A stretch of 64,000 nucleotides of DNA from Bifidobacterium saguini DSM 23967. GTDB taxonomy: Bacteria > Actinomycetota > Actinomycetes > Actinomycetales > Bifidobacteriaceae. The notes beneath the pieces were generated by a model. That model saw only the letters and a program-made list of their open reading frames with translations. It ran no database searches and was not told the DNA's origin. How positions within the stretch are numbered: the first letter of the stretch is position 1; the number at the start of each line of letters is the position of its first letter. The stretch is taken from NCBI RefSeq assembly GCF_000741715.1, contig NZ_JGZN01000013.1:1-64000 (forward strand). The letters are read 5' to 3'. Shown here in pieces: positions 25,066 to 33,492 of the stretch. The position numbers and the translations under genes are program-made.

Positions 25066-26229
25066 ATGATTCCACGCATGCTAGGGAAACAGGCGCAACA
25101 GCTGGCACAATGGTTTCCGGTTGTTTCCATCACCGGACCGCGCCAAAGCGGCAAATCGACAATGGCCAAAGCCATATTCCCCGATTATGACTACGTGAAT
25201 CTGGAGAATCCTCAAACCCGCAAGGCTGCAATCGATGACCCGGTGGGGTTCATTCGCCAGCGCCCATCCAAACTCATTGTGGACGAGGCACAATACGCTC
25301 CAGATCTGTTTTCGATGATCCAAGTCGTATCTGACGAACGCGGAGAACAAGGGCAATACGTGCTTTCGGGTTCGCAGAATTTCCTGCTGCTGAAACGCAT
25401 TCAGCAATCGTTGGCAGGCCGAGTCGGATTGGTTAAATTGCTACCGCTCTCGTATCAGGAAGCATGCGACGCGAATCCTTCACTTACTGCGGATTCGTTT
25501 ATGCTGCAGGGCGGCTATCCGCGCATTTACGATACAGGGATGCCGCTCAACCTGTTCTTTTCGAATTACATCGACACTTATATCGAACGCGATGTTTCCG
25601 AATATCTTGATGTGCGCAATTTGGCTGATTTCCGCCGATTCCTGACACTATGTGCACTGAGTTCCGGCGCATTAGTGAATTACACAAACATTGCCAACGA
25701 GCTAGGCGTAAGTCCTCGCACAGTAAAAGCATGGACCTCAATTCTGGAATCCAGCTACCTGGCGTTCCATCTCATGCCGTTCTACACGAACGCACGCAAA
25801 CAGGTCGTCAAGACGCCGAAATTGTATTTCTACGACACCGGCCTGCTGTGCTATTTGTTAGGAATCCATACGGTTGAGGCGCTCATCGCTCATCCGAAAT
25901 TTGGGGACATTTTCGAGAACCTTATTATCGCGGAGACCATGAAGTGGCATCTCAATGCCGGTCGGGATCCGCAATTGTTCTTCTACCGTGACGCCAGCAA
26001 GGTTGAAGTGGATCTGCTTGATTTCACCGACCCGAACAATCGCTTGATGATTGAGATCAAATCCGGGCAGACCTATCATGACCGATTCGCCCGACACCTG
26101 ACTTTAATCGGCGATGTGCTTGGCATTCCAAAAGCACAGCAGTACGTAGTGGGCAGAGTCGAGCAAAGTTACACCTCGCAAGGCATCCACGTTACTACTG
26201 CAACCGATTGGCTCAATGGCAAGCGGTGA
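25066..26229 (+). CDS. AAA ATPase with DUF4143 domain
   Basis: A 387-residue protein: N-terminal AAA_14 ATPase domain with Walker A (ITGPRQSGKST), Walker B-like KLIVDEAQYAPDLF and sensor QYVLSGSQNFLLL; C-terminal DUF4143 domain including ERDVSEYLDVRNLADFRRFL, a winged-helix-like LGVSPRTVKAWTSILESSYL and the nuclease-like VEVDLLDF ... LMIEIKSG region. Start 25066 follows GGGGAG; the open frame begins earlier inside the 23-bp repeats. The function of these common accessory ATPases is unknown; the restriction-nuclease-like end (D-x(n)-EIKSG) suggests nucleic acid handling. Confidence 0.85.
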   Translation: MIPRMLGKQAQQLAQWFPVVSITGPRQSGKSTMAKAIFPDYDYVNLENPQTRKAAIDDPVGFIRQRPSKLIVDEAQYAPDLFSMIQVVSDERGEQGQYVLSGSQNFLLLKRIQQSLAGRVGLVKLLPLSYQEACDANPSLTADSFMLQGGYPRIYDTGMPLNLFFSNYIDTYIERDVSEYLDVRNLADFRRFLTLCALSSGALVNYTNIANELGVSPRTVKAWTSILESSYLAFHLMPFYTNARKQVVKTPKLYFYDTGLLCYLLGIHTVEALIAHPKFGDIFENLIIAETMKWHLNAGRDPQLFFYRDASKVEVDLLDFTDPNNRLMIEIKSGQTYHDRFARHLTLIGDVLGIPKAQQYVVGRVEQSYTSQGIHVTTATDWLNGKR

Positions 26230-26276
26230 TATGCTGAAAACGTTGCTTCGGCGCAAGGCTGAAGCGCTCTACGTCG

Positions 26277-26310
26277 GTGGGGGTTCTCTTATTACAGAGA
26301 GAGCCCCCAC
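26277..26310. terminator. Bidirectional terminator between the ATPase and P-type ATPase genes
   Basis: GTGGGGGTTCTCTT ... AGAGAGAGCCCCCAC, a strong stem about 50 bp after both convergent stops, followed by TTGTATT on the plus strand. Confidence 0.75.
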
Positions 26311-26361
26311 TTGTATTCGCCAGTGAGAAAACCTCGAATCAGGCGAAAGCAACGCCCCCGC

Positions 26362-28560
26362 TTAATCCCGATCCAACACAGCGGTGAGGGCCCAGAGGAT
26401 GGAGACCACGTCGATGGCCTCCTGCAGGAAGGCGCCGACCACCACCGGAATCAAGTTGAAAGCGGCTGCAATCATGCCGATGACGGCGAGCGCGAGGCCG
26501 GCAATCACGGCCTGTAGCATGATGCGCTTGGTGCGGCGGGCGATGACGATAGCGCGCGGCACGGCGGCGATGTCGTCGTTCATGATGACGATTTGCGCGC
26601 TTTCCGAGGCGGCGGTGGAAGTGCCGTCGGTAATGGCGACGCCGAGGTCGGCGGCGGCCAGCACTGGGGCGTCGTTCACGCCGTCGCCCACCATCATGAT
26701 GACAGGCTTCACAGTGGAGGACTCACGATGCAGCGGAGCTCCTGTGCGCGACTTGAACGAAACGTAGCCACCCAGCCGCCCGCCATGTATATGGCCGTCG
26801 GATTCACTCCTAGTCGCCGCCGCGACCGCGGCCACCTTATCCTCTGGGAAGAGTTCAGCGTGAACCTCATCGATGCCGACTTCACGGGCGATAATCTCGG
26901 CAGCAGCACGCTTGTCCCCAGTGAGCATGGTGAGCTTGTCAACGTCGAGCTCATGCAGGGCAGCGAGCGCGATCTTGGCGTTGGCGCGCGGCACATCACG
27001 CAGCACAATGCGGGCAATCAGCTGACCGTCCACGGACACGTAGGACGCCATCTCATCCGGCTGCAGCATCCCGAATCGCGTACGCACGTCTCGGGAGCCC
27101 GCTGCCAAGAAGCCGTCTTTCTGCGCGGCAGCGAACGACAGTCGCCCGACACAGACCGTATGTCCGTTCACTTCGCCGGATACGCCCTTGCCAGACTCCT
27201 CCTCAATGTGCTTCACCACCGGATAGTCGCGGCCATGCCCGGGCATACTCGCCTCCGGCTCCGGGCAATCGCGCTGACCGGCTGCAAACCGGGCACGCAA
27301 TCGAGCCATCGCCTCCGCGCCAGCCTTTGCAATGCCTTTGGAGAGAATGTGCACTGAGTAGCCTTCCACCACGCCGGCCATCATCAGCACGTGATCCTCA
27401 TTCAGCTGCGTCTTGACGCCCGGCAGCATCTCTACGCGCACCACCTGCGGCTGCTTGACCGTGAGCGTACCGGTCTTATCGAAGAAGATCTGGGTAACGC
27501 GGCCAAGATTTTCCAGCACATCTTGGGTTTTGATGAGCACGCCGGCCGCAGCCAATCGGCCAGTGCCGGCGATGTAGGCCACTGGCGCCGCAATCAGCAG
27601 CGGGCACGGAGTGGCGAGCACCAGCACTTGCGCGAATCGCGTCGGAATGCCGGATACTGCCCAAGCGATACCTGCAATCACCAGCGACAGCACAGTGAAC
27701 GGTACCGCCAATCGGTCAGCGGTCTTGACTACGGCTGGGCGGGATTCTTGGGCGGACTCGACCAGCTGGAGAATGCGCTGGTACTGCGATTCGGCTGCCG
27801 GCTGAGTTGCACGCATAGTGAGCGCTGCTGAACCGTTGACCGCGCCCGACATCACGCGAGCGCCCGCGAACACCGTGCGCGGCACCGGCTCGCCATTGAT
27901 CGCACTCAAATCCAGCGTCGCCTCACCGGAGAGCAGCTCGCCATCCACCGGCACGATCTCACCGGGCAGCACCATCAGCACATCGCCCGGCTGCACTTGG
28001 GCAACCGGAACCGTAGTGAAATGCTGGGCCGCCGCGGCTTGTGCGGTAGCAGTGCGGCGGAAGCCATCATCGGCTGTATCATTTTGGGCTGTATTGCGGC
28101 CTACGCCGGGCAACGTCACGACGTGCGCGGTTTGCGGGGCGGCTTTGACCAGTGCAGTCAGGCTGTGCTCGGCCTTGCTTTGCGCGTACTCCTCGATGGC
28201 CTCGCCAGACGTAATCATCAATGTGACCGCCCAGCTGGCCCAGTATTCGTGCACCGCCACGGTGGAAAGCATCGCCATCACGGCGAGCAGATCGACGCCG
28301 ACCTGGCCGTGGCGAATGTCGTCGATCATGCCGCGGACAGTGTCAGTCACAATAATCAGTACCAGAGCAATGACCAGCCACTGGCCGACGCTAGGATTAT
28401 CGAGAATCGGCAGGGCCACCGCACTCCCCCACGGGCACCAATCGCCAAGTGCAGCCAAGGGAATTGCAGCGATAATGACTACCGGCAGCATCGGTACCAG
28501 TTTGCAAACGCGGATGGCTGCGGCAGACAGTCGTGTGAAGAATCGGACGAGATTGTGCAT
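26362..28560 (-). CDS. Heavy-metal P1B-type ATPase with TPC motif
   Basis: A 732-residue membrane pump. Start 28560 has AAGGAG; 39 upstream open codons are unsupported. Motifs: actuator SGEATLDLSAINGEPVP, membrane-metal motif ATPCPLLIAAP, phosphorylation site FFDKTGTLT, nucleotide-binding GDKRAAAEIIAREVG and hinge MVGDGVNDAPVLAAADLGVA. There is no N-terminal HMA domain. The metal motif is TPC, not the CPC of Cu/Zn/Cd pumps, and the usual SEHP motif is replaced by SVHILSKG. It belongs to a less characterised P1B branch; the transported metal is unknown. No regulator is adjacent. Confidence 0.9.
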   Translation of the reverse strand: MHNLVRFFTRLSAAAIRVCKLVPMLPVVIIAAIPLAALGDWCPWGSAVALPILDNPSVGQWLVIALVLIIVTDTVRGMIDDIRHGQVGVDLLAVMAMLSTVAVHEYWASWAVTLMITSGEAIEEYAQSKAEHSLTALVKAAPQTAHVVTLPGVGRNTAQNDTADDGFRRTATAQAAAAQHFTTVPVAQVQPGDVLMVLPGEIVPVDGELLSGEATLDLSAINGEPVPRTVFAGARVMSGAVNGSAALTMRATQPAAESQYQRILQLVESAQESRPAVVKTADRLAVPFTVLSLVIAGIAWAVSGIPTRFAQVLVLATPCPLLIAAPVAYIAGTGRLAAAGVLIKTQDVLENLGRVTQIFFDKTGTLTVKQPQVVRVEMLPGVKTQLNEDHVLMMAGVVEGYSVHILSKGIAKAGAEAMARLRARFAAGQRDCPEPEASMPGHGRDYPVVKHIEEESGKGVSGEVNGHTVCVGRLSFAAAQKDGFLAAGSRDVRTRFGMLQPDEMASYVSVDGQLIARIVLRDVPRANAKIALAALHELDVDKLTMLTGDKRAAAEIIAREVGIDEVHAELFPEDKVAAVAAATRSESDGHIHGGRLGGYVSFKSRTGAPLHRESSTVKPVIMMVGDGVNDAPVLAAADLGVAITDGTSTAASESAQIVIMNDDIAAVPRAIVIARRTKRIMLQAVIAGLALAVIGMIAAAFNLIPVVVGAFLQEAIDVVSILWALTAVLDRD

Positions 28561-28994
28561 CTCATACTCCTTACGCTCGTATACGGGGCCGATTGCTGCG
28601 GTCAGCTGTTGCAGCGAGGAGGCGGGCGGATGCGGGTATGCAGTCGCGTGGCCAGCCACCAATCGGCACATGGTCACGCCTTGTTAACCCACCGGCGTCT
28701 ATGCCGGGCAGCTTTCAGCGGATGCGGCTCTGATGGCCTTAGTTTCCGCGTGCTTGCTGCGCCTGCGCGACCTTCCGATACACGGCGTATAGAATTATTC
28801 AGTTATCGCAATGTGATTGCATCTGCAATGGTGCCGTATGCGTCGGACTTTGATGTCTCGCACATGCGAAATTCCCATGCGAGGACCCACGCAACGCAAA
28901 AGGACCGTGGGGGATATCCCTCCACGGTCCTTTGATTGTCGGACATGGCGTTCAGCGGTGGCCGCCCAACGTCATGTGACGTGTGCTGGGCGGT
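28561..28994. other. Intergenic region between the P-type ATPase and htrA
   Basis: About 430 bp holding the P-type ATPase promoter region and the hairpin at 28899-28934. No conserved ORF is convincing. Confidence 0.4.
28899..28934. terminator. Terminator of htrA
   Basis: AAAAGGACCGTGG-GGGATATCCCT-CCACGGTCCTTT, a symmetric stem with T-runs on both sides, about 60 bp after the htrA stop. Confidence 0.8.
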
Positions 28995-31001
28995 TTACCA
29001 GAGGCCGAACGGATCAGTGAAGCCACCGTCGTCGCCGGTGCCGCCGTCGCTGTTGCCATTGCCGTTGGAACCGTTGCCGTTCTGGTTGTTCTGGCTATTG
29101 CCATTGCCGTTCTGGCTATTGCCATTGGAATTGTTCGAGTTAGAGCTGGAGGAACCGTTCACGGCGGACTCTTCCTGATCCAGCGTCACATCCACATCCA
29201 TAGTCTTGCCGTCGCGCACGATGGTCAGCGTTGCCTTGTCGCCCAGGGCGGAGGCGCGCACAAAGCCGAGCAGCGAGTAGTTGTTGTTCACCGCGTTGCC
29301 GTTGAAGGCCACGATGGTGTCGCCTTCCTTGAGGCCTGCCTTGTCGGCCGGGCCGCCGGAGACCACTGCAGAACCACCGGCGGTCGGCTTGGTGATGGTG
29401 GCGCCGCCGCGGGTCACGCCGTCCGCTTCAACGGTGTCGGACTTGATGGTCACGCCGAGGGCCACATGCGTTGCCGAACCGTCCTTGATGATTTCGTTGG
29501 CCACGCGCTTGACCAGGTTGGACGGGATGGCGAAGCCGATGCCGATGGAACCGGCGGAATCAGAGGACGTGGCGGTGGAGGCGATCGAGGAGTTGATGCC
29601 GATCACCTGACCGGCCGCGTTGAAGGTCGGGCCACCGGAGTTGCCGGGGTTGATGGCGGCATCAATCTGCACGGCGTTGGTCACGATTTCATTGTTGTTG
29701 TCGTCGGTCACGGTCACCGGGCGGTTCAGGGCGGAGACGATGCCGGTAGTGGCGGTGTCGTCGTAGCCGAGCGGGTTGCCGATGGCCATCACGTTCTCGC
29801 CGACGGCGAGCTTGTCGGAATCGGCGAATTCCACGGCCTTCAGATCGCTCGGAGCATTGTCAAGCTTGATGACGGCGATATCGGTGGTGGTATCAGTGCC
29901 GACGAGCTGGGCGGTGTACATGGTGCCGTTGGCAAGCGTCACCTGAATCTGCTGTGCACCGGAGATGACGTGGTTGTTGGTCACGATGTAGCCTTCGGTG
30001 CTGATGATGGCGCCGGAGCCCTTGGCCGTGCCGTTGCTCAGCTGGGTCTGGATGGAGACCACAGAGCCGGAAACGTCACTGGCGACGGTCTGCCAGTCAG
30101 GCGCTTCGCCAGTCTTGGCCGTTGCGGAGCCGGAGCCGGACTTATTGGAAGTCACGTTGGCCAAGGAGCTGGAGGTTGGCACGGTCACCCAGCCGTAGGT
30201 GATGGCGGCATAGCCGAGGCCGAGGCACAGGGCGGCGGCCACAACGGCTGCAATCACCGCGGAAATAACGCTGGTTGCAACCTTGCTCGGAGCCTTGGTT
30301 GCCGCCTGCGGAGAGCCCGCGCCCGGCTGAGGAAAGCCCGGCTGGCCCGGCGCACCCGGAGTCGTACCGTTCGGAGTGCCCGGAGTACCAGCAGCATTGG
30401 CGTTGTTCGCATTGTTGCGAGCGCCGAAGCCAAAGAACCCATGAGAGCCATTGTCGTTGCTTTGCCCGTTCTGCGGAGCGCCCTGCGGGGCAAACGGGTT
30501 GCCGTTGGACGGCGTGCCCGGCTGCGGGTTGTTGGTGAAGTACGGGTTGCGGTTGCCCGGCTGCGGCTGCTGGGGTGCAGACTGGCCGAATGGCAGCGGC
30601 TGGGTAGGCTGTGTGGGCTGCTGGCTGGGCTGGTTAGCGGTTGGCACTGGACCATACGCGCCGAACTCAGGGGCCGGTCGGTACAGCGGGGTTGTGGCGG
30701 CTGGGTCAGAAGCCGGGGCGCCTGCATTAGCGTCATCATCGGCAGAAGGCGAAGAGGAAACCACCGTGCTCTCGCCCTTGGCGGAAGCATAATCCGGAAT
30801 CGGTTCAGTTACCGCTGCCTGCGGAGCGGTGGCAGTGACATCCGGGCTGGCGATGGGCTGGGTAGCGTCCAGTCCGGTACCAGCAGAAGCCGGCTCATTG
30901 GCGGCCGGCTGCGGCTGAATGGGTTGCGTGTTGTTTTGCGAATCGTTCTGCGATTCTTGCGGGGTCTGGTCGACGCCCTGCGGGTTGAATTCGTCAGCCA
31001 T
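28995..31001 (-). CDS. htrA: HtrA/DegP-like membrane serine protease with PDZ domain
   Basis: A 668-residue protein. About 240 residues rich in Gln, Asn and Pro are followed by one membrane helix (VISAVIAAVVAAALCLGLGY), then a trypsin-like domain with catalytic His in VTNNHVIS, Asp in TDIAVIKLDN and Ser in NPGNSGGPTF, and a PDZ domain (SGGPADKAGLKEGDTIVAFN). The tail is an Asn/Gly/Ser low-complexity stretch ending DPFGLW. Start 31001 has AAAGGAG. The protease faces outside the membrane and degrades or refolds exported proteins under stress. Confidence 0.93.
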   Translation of the reverse strand: MADEFNPQGVDQTPQESQNDSQNNTQPIQPQPAANEPASAGTGLDATQPIASPDVTATAPQAAVTEPIPDYASAKGESTVVSSSPSADDDANAGAPASDPAATTPLYRPAPEFGAYGPVPTANQPSQQPTQPTQPLPFGQSAPQQPQPGNRNPYFTNNPQPGTPSNGNPFAPQGAPQNGQSNDNGSHGFFGFGARNNANNANAAGTPGTPNGTTPGAPGQPGFPQPGAGSPQAATKAPSKVATSVISAVIAAVVAAALCLGLGYAAITYGWVTVPTSSSLANVTSNKSGSGSATAKTGEAPDWQTVASDVSGSVVSIQTQLSNGTAKGSGAIISTEGYIVTNNHVISGAQQIQVTLANGTMYTAQLVGTDTTTDIAVIKLDNAPSDLKAVEFADSDKLAVGENVMAIGNPLGYDDTATTGIVSALNRPVTVTDDNNNEIVTNAVQIDAAINPGNSGGPTFNAAGQVIGINSSIASTATSSDSAGSIGIGFAIPSNLVKRVANEIIKDGSATHVALGVTIKSDTVEADGVTRGGATITKPTAGGSAVVSGGPADKAGLKEGDTIVAFNGNAVNNNYSLLGFVRASALGDKATLTIVRDGKTMDVDVTLDQEESAVNGSSSSNSNNSNGNSQNGNGNSQNNQNGNGSNGNGNSDGGTGDDGGFTDPFGLW

Positions 31002-31207
31002 TGCTGCTCCTTTGATGATGTCTATTACGTCTCTTGGTGTCGGTCTCACCGTTCACCAGCTGGCCTGCACCTCTCGTGCTCTACCTCTGTAGTAAAGGCA
31101 TCCAATCTGGAGGTTTTCTGAATGTTGGTTGAAAGTCTATGCGTAATCTGCGTAGAGTCATATGGATATCCGTGTTCTTTTCCCGCCCTTTTGCCTAAAG
31201 TGAAACC

Positions 31208-32518
31208 ATGACAAGCCTTCTTGAACATCCGCGCGGCGCGCAACCCGGCCAGCCCGGCGACCGCAGCGCATTCAGCTTTGAAACCATCACACGACTTTCG
31301 TCCACGGCGAACGGCCTTGGACGTGACGGCGCACGCTACGGCCGCACCGGCATCATCCACACCCCTCATGGAGATATCAAAACCCCAGCGTTCGTGCCAG
31401 TGGGCACGCAGGCGGCCATGAAAGCCGTGCTGCCCGAGCAGATGAAGGATCTCGGTGCACAATGCTTGCTCGCCAATGCGTTTCACCTGTTCGAGCGCCC
31501 CGGCGAGGACGTGCTGGATGCTGCGGGCGGACTGGCGCGCTTCATGAACTGGGATGGCCCGACCTTCACCGATTCCGGCGGCTTCCAGGTGATGTCTTTG
31601 GGCGTCGGTTTCAAGAAGACGCTGGCGATGGACGTGACCGGCATGAAGTCGGACGACATCATCGCCAAAGGCAAGGAACGCATGGCCTGGGTGGACGAGG
31701 ACGGCGTGACGTTCAAGTCCCCGCTCAACGGCGATTCGCACCGCTTCTCCGCTGAGATTTCGATGGGCATCCAGCACAAGCTGGGCGCAGACATCATGTT
31801 CGCGTTCGACGAGCTCACCACGTTGATGAACACCCGTTCTTACCAGGAGGATTCGGTGGAACGCACGTTCCGCTGGGCCAAGCGTTGCGTGGCCGAGCAC
31901 GAGCGACTGACTGCCGAGCGCCTTGGCAAGCCGTATCAGGCACTGTATGGCGTAGTGCAGGGCGCGAATTATGAGGATTTGCGCCGTCACGCGGCCGAGC
32001 AGATCGCCTCGCTTGATTTCGACGGTGTGGGCATCGGCGGCGCGATCGAGAAGCGCATTATTGGCGACACTTGCGCCTGGATTTGCGACGCGATGCCGGA
32101 AAACCGCCCGCGTCATGTGCTGGGCATCGCTTCCGTGGACGATATTTTCGCCTGCGTGGAGAACGGCGGCGACACATTCGACTGCGTGGCCCCCGCCCGC
32201 TGCGCCCGTAATGGCGCGATTTTCACGCGCAATGGCCGCTACAACATCAAGCGCGCGCAGCACAAGTTCGACTTCGGTCCGCTGGAGGAAGGCTGCACCT
32301 GCTACACCTGCCAGCATTATTCGCGCGCCTACGTGGATCATCTGCTGCGTGCCCGTGAGTTCAACGGCTTCACGCTGGCCACGATTCACAACGAGCACTT
32401 CTTCGTAAAGTTGCTCGACGATATTCGCGCTTCAATCGACGGCGGCTACTTCGAGGAGTTCCGCGACGAAGCGCTGGCCCACTTCTACGGCAACGGCGAG
32501 CGCAAGCCGGGTCTGTGA
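31208..32518 (+). CDS. tgt: tRNA-guanine transglycosylase
   Basis: A 436-residue enzyme that exchanges guanine-34 in GUN-anticodon tRNAs for a queuosine precursor. Marks: TDSGGFQVMSLG (substrate Asp), nucleophile Asp in FDCVAPARCARNGAIF, and the zinc site CTCYTC with a following His in SRAYVDHLL. The segment GIGGAIEKRIIGD departs from the common GLAVGE sequence of well-studied Tgt enzymes. It is divergent from htrA. No other queuosine genes are seen nearby. Confidence 0.93.
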   Translation: MTSLLEHPRGAQPGQPGDRSAFSFETITRLSSTANGLGRDGARYGRTGIIHTPHGDIKTPAFVPVGTQAAMKAVLPEQMKDLGAQCLLANAFHLFERPGEDVLDAAGGLARFMNWDGPTFTDSGGFQVMSLGVGFKKTLAMDVTGMKSDDIIAKGKERMAWVDEDGVTFKSPLNGDSHRFSAEISMGIQHKLGADIMFAFDELTTLMNTRSYQEDSVERTFRWAKRCVAEHERLTAERLGKPYQALYGVVQGANYEDLRRHAAEQIASLDFDGVGIGGAIEKRIIGDTCAWICDAMPENRPRHVLGIASVDDIFACVENGGDTFDCVAPARCARNGAIFTRNGRYNIKRAQHKFDFGPLEEGCTCYTCQHYSRAYVDHLLRAREFNGFTLATIHNEHFFVKLLDDIRASIDGGYFEEFRDEALAHFYGNGERKPGL

Positions 32519-32589
32519 GAGCCGGGACTGCGACGGTAGGCATACACGCCTAGTACTGCTTTCGCGCGCAACAACCTGAATCGGATATC

Positions 32590-32635
32590 GCTCGCAACGG
32601 TAACTGCTCGTAGGGGTTCAACTCCCCCGCGAGCA
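32590..32635 (+). pseudogene. Possible tRNA-Leu 3'-half remnant
   Basis: The GGTAACTGCTCG-TAGGGG-TTCAACT-CCCCC-GCGAGCA stretch resembles the variable arm, T arm and acceptor 3' strand of the intact tRNA-Leu 140 bp downstream. Weakly similar D-arm-like bases lie at about 32533-32556, but no full cloverleaf forms. Confidence 0.35.
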
Positions 32636-32727
32636 AATGAATGAGCAGGCCAAGTCTGCCCCAAGCACCACACGACACGCCGAGGATTGTGCAATTGCGC
32701 CTTCGGGTGTAAATTAGCCGATTGTCT

Positions 32728-32813
32728 GCGAGTGTGGCGGAATGGTAGACGCGCTGTCTTCAGGTGGCAGTGAGTGTATGCTCGTGGGGGTTCAACTCCC
32801 CCCACTCGCACCA
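32728..32813 (+). tRNA. tRNA-Leu (CAG anticodon)
   Basis: Class II cloverleaf of 86 bases: acceptor GCGAGTG/CACTCGC, D arm with GGCGGAATGGTAGACGC, anticodon stem CTGTC/GGCAG around TTCAGGT (CAG), long variable arm, T arm GGGGG-TTCAACT-CCCCC, and an encoded CCA at 32811-32813. A terminator follows. Confidence 0.95.
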
Positions 32814-32818
32814 GCAAG

Positions 32819-32858
32819 TAAAGGGCTGGAACCGAAAGGTTCCGGCCCTTTTGCTTTT
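32819..32858 (+). terminator. Terminator after tRNA-Leu
   Basis: AAAGGGCTGGAACC-GAAA-GGTTCCGGCCCTTTT followed by GCTTTT, immediately downstream of the tRNA. Confidence 0.85.
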
Positions 32859-32959
32859 CGCCGCACCGTTGTTACCGCGATCCGATGGCGACTTTGCACT
32901 GCATCTGACGAGTAGACTGTAAGCAGTGCAACGCACGCAATATGCGCGCAAGGAACAGT

Positions 32960-32969
32960 GGGGGGGGGG
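32960..32969 (+). repeat. Homopolymer of ten G at the translation start region
   Basis: Ten consecutive G residues end eight bases before the ATG at 32978 and so occupy the Shine-Dalgarno position. An in-frame upstream ATG (32942) would read through the tract, and an out-of-frame ATG lies at 32970. Changes in tract length would alter which start is productive. Confidence 0.7.
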
Positions 32970-32977
32970 ATGGCTCT

Positions 32978-33400
32978 ATGGTCAGCGTAAAGGACATCGA
33001 GACTAAGACGTTTCAGACCGTGCGATTCAAGGAAGGGTACGACGTCGATGAGGTCGACGTTTTTCTCGACCAGGTGGTCGCCCGCGCTAAAGCAGGAAAT
33101 CCTATGACTCCCGCGGAAATCGCCGCGCAGACCTTCCAGACCGTACGGTTCAAGGAGGGATATGATACCGGCGAGGTTGATGAATTCCTCACCGAGCTGG
33201 CCAATGGCGTGACCGTTGCTCCGTCCGACAACAAGAGCGATACGAACAATGCGTCTGTAGCTACGGCTGCCGCGCCCTCGGTTGTTTCATCAAAGGACAA
33301 CGCCAACCGCTTCGACAGTGGCTCGCCCAGCGTCACTGACAGCTCCAGCACCTCTGGCGAGGACCCGTTCTCCGGTGGCAACGCACAGGTTCCGTGGTAA
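32978..33400 (+). CDS. Small protein with two DivIVA-like motifs
   Basis: A 140-residue protein with two tandem copies of the DivI1A motif: KTFQTVRFKEGYDVDEVDVFLD and QTFQTVRFKEGYDTGEVDEFL (residues about 9-30 and 52-73). A Ser/Asp-rich, probably unstructured C-terminus follows. The motif is the membrane-binding N-terminus of DivIVA/Wag31, which marks poles and septa in actinobacteria; here it lacks the coiled coil, so a role in positioning something at the membrane is only inference. The 10-G tract sits at its ribosome binding site. Confidence 0.75.
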   Translation: MVSVKDIETKTFQTVRFKEGYDVDEVDVFLDQVVARAKAGNPMTPAEIAAQTFQTVRFKEGYDTGEVDEFLTELANGVTVAPSDNKSDTNNASVATAAAPSVVSSKDNANRFDSGSPSVTDSSSTSGEDPFSGGNAQVPW

Positions 33401-33492
33401 TCGGCAGTAACACCGGCGACCGACGCTGCTGCTGTAGGCGAGACTGATCAGTATGGTGGGAAAGCCGGCAAAGCGCGGGAAGAGGAGATGCG

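Noticed and set aside
28983..31121. Plus-strand open frame of about 700 codons antisense to htrA
   Set aside because: It mirrors the high-GC coding frame of htrA. Its translation is His/Gly/Val-rich without domains, while the minus strand encodes a complete protease.
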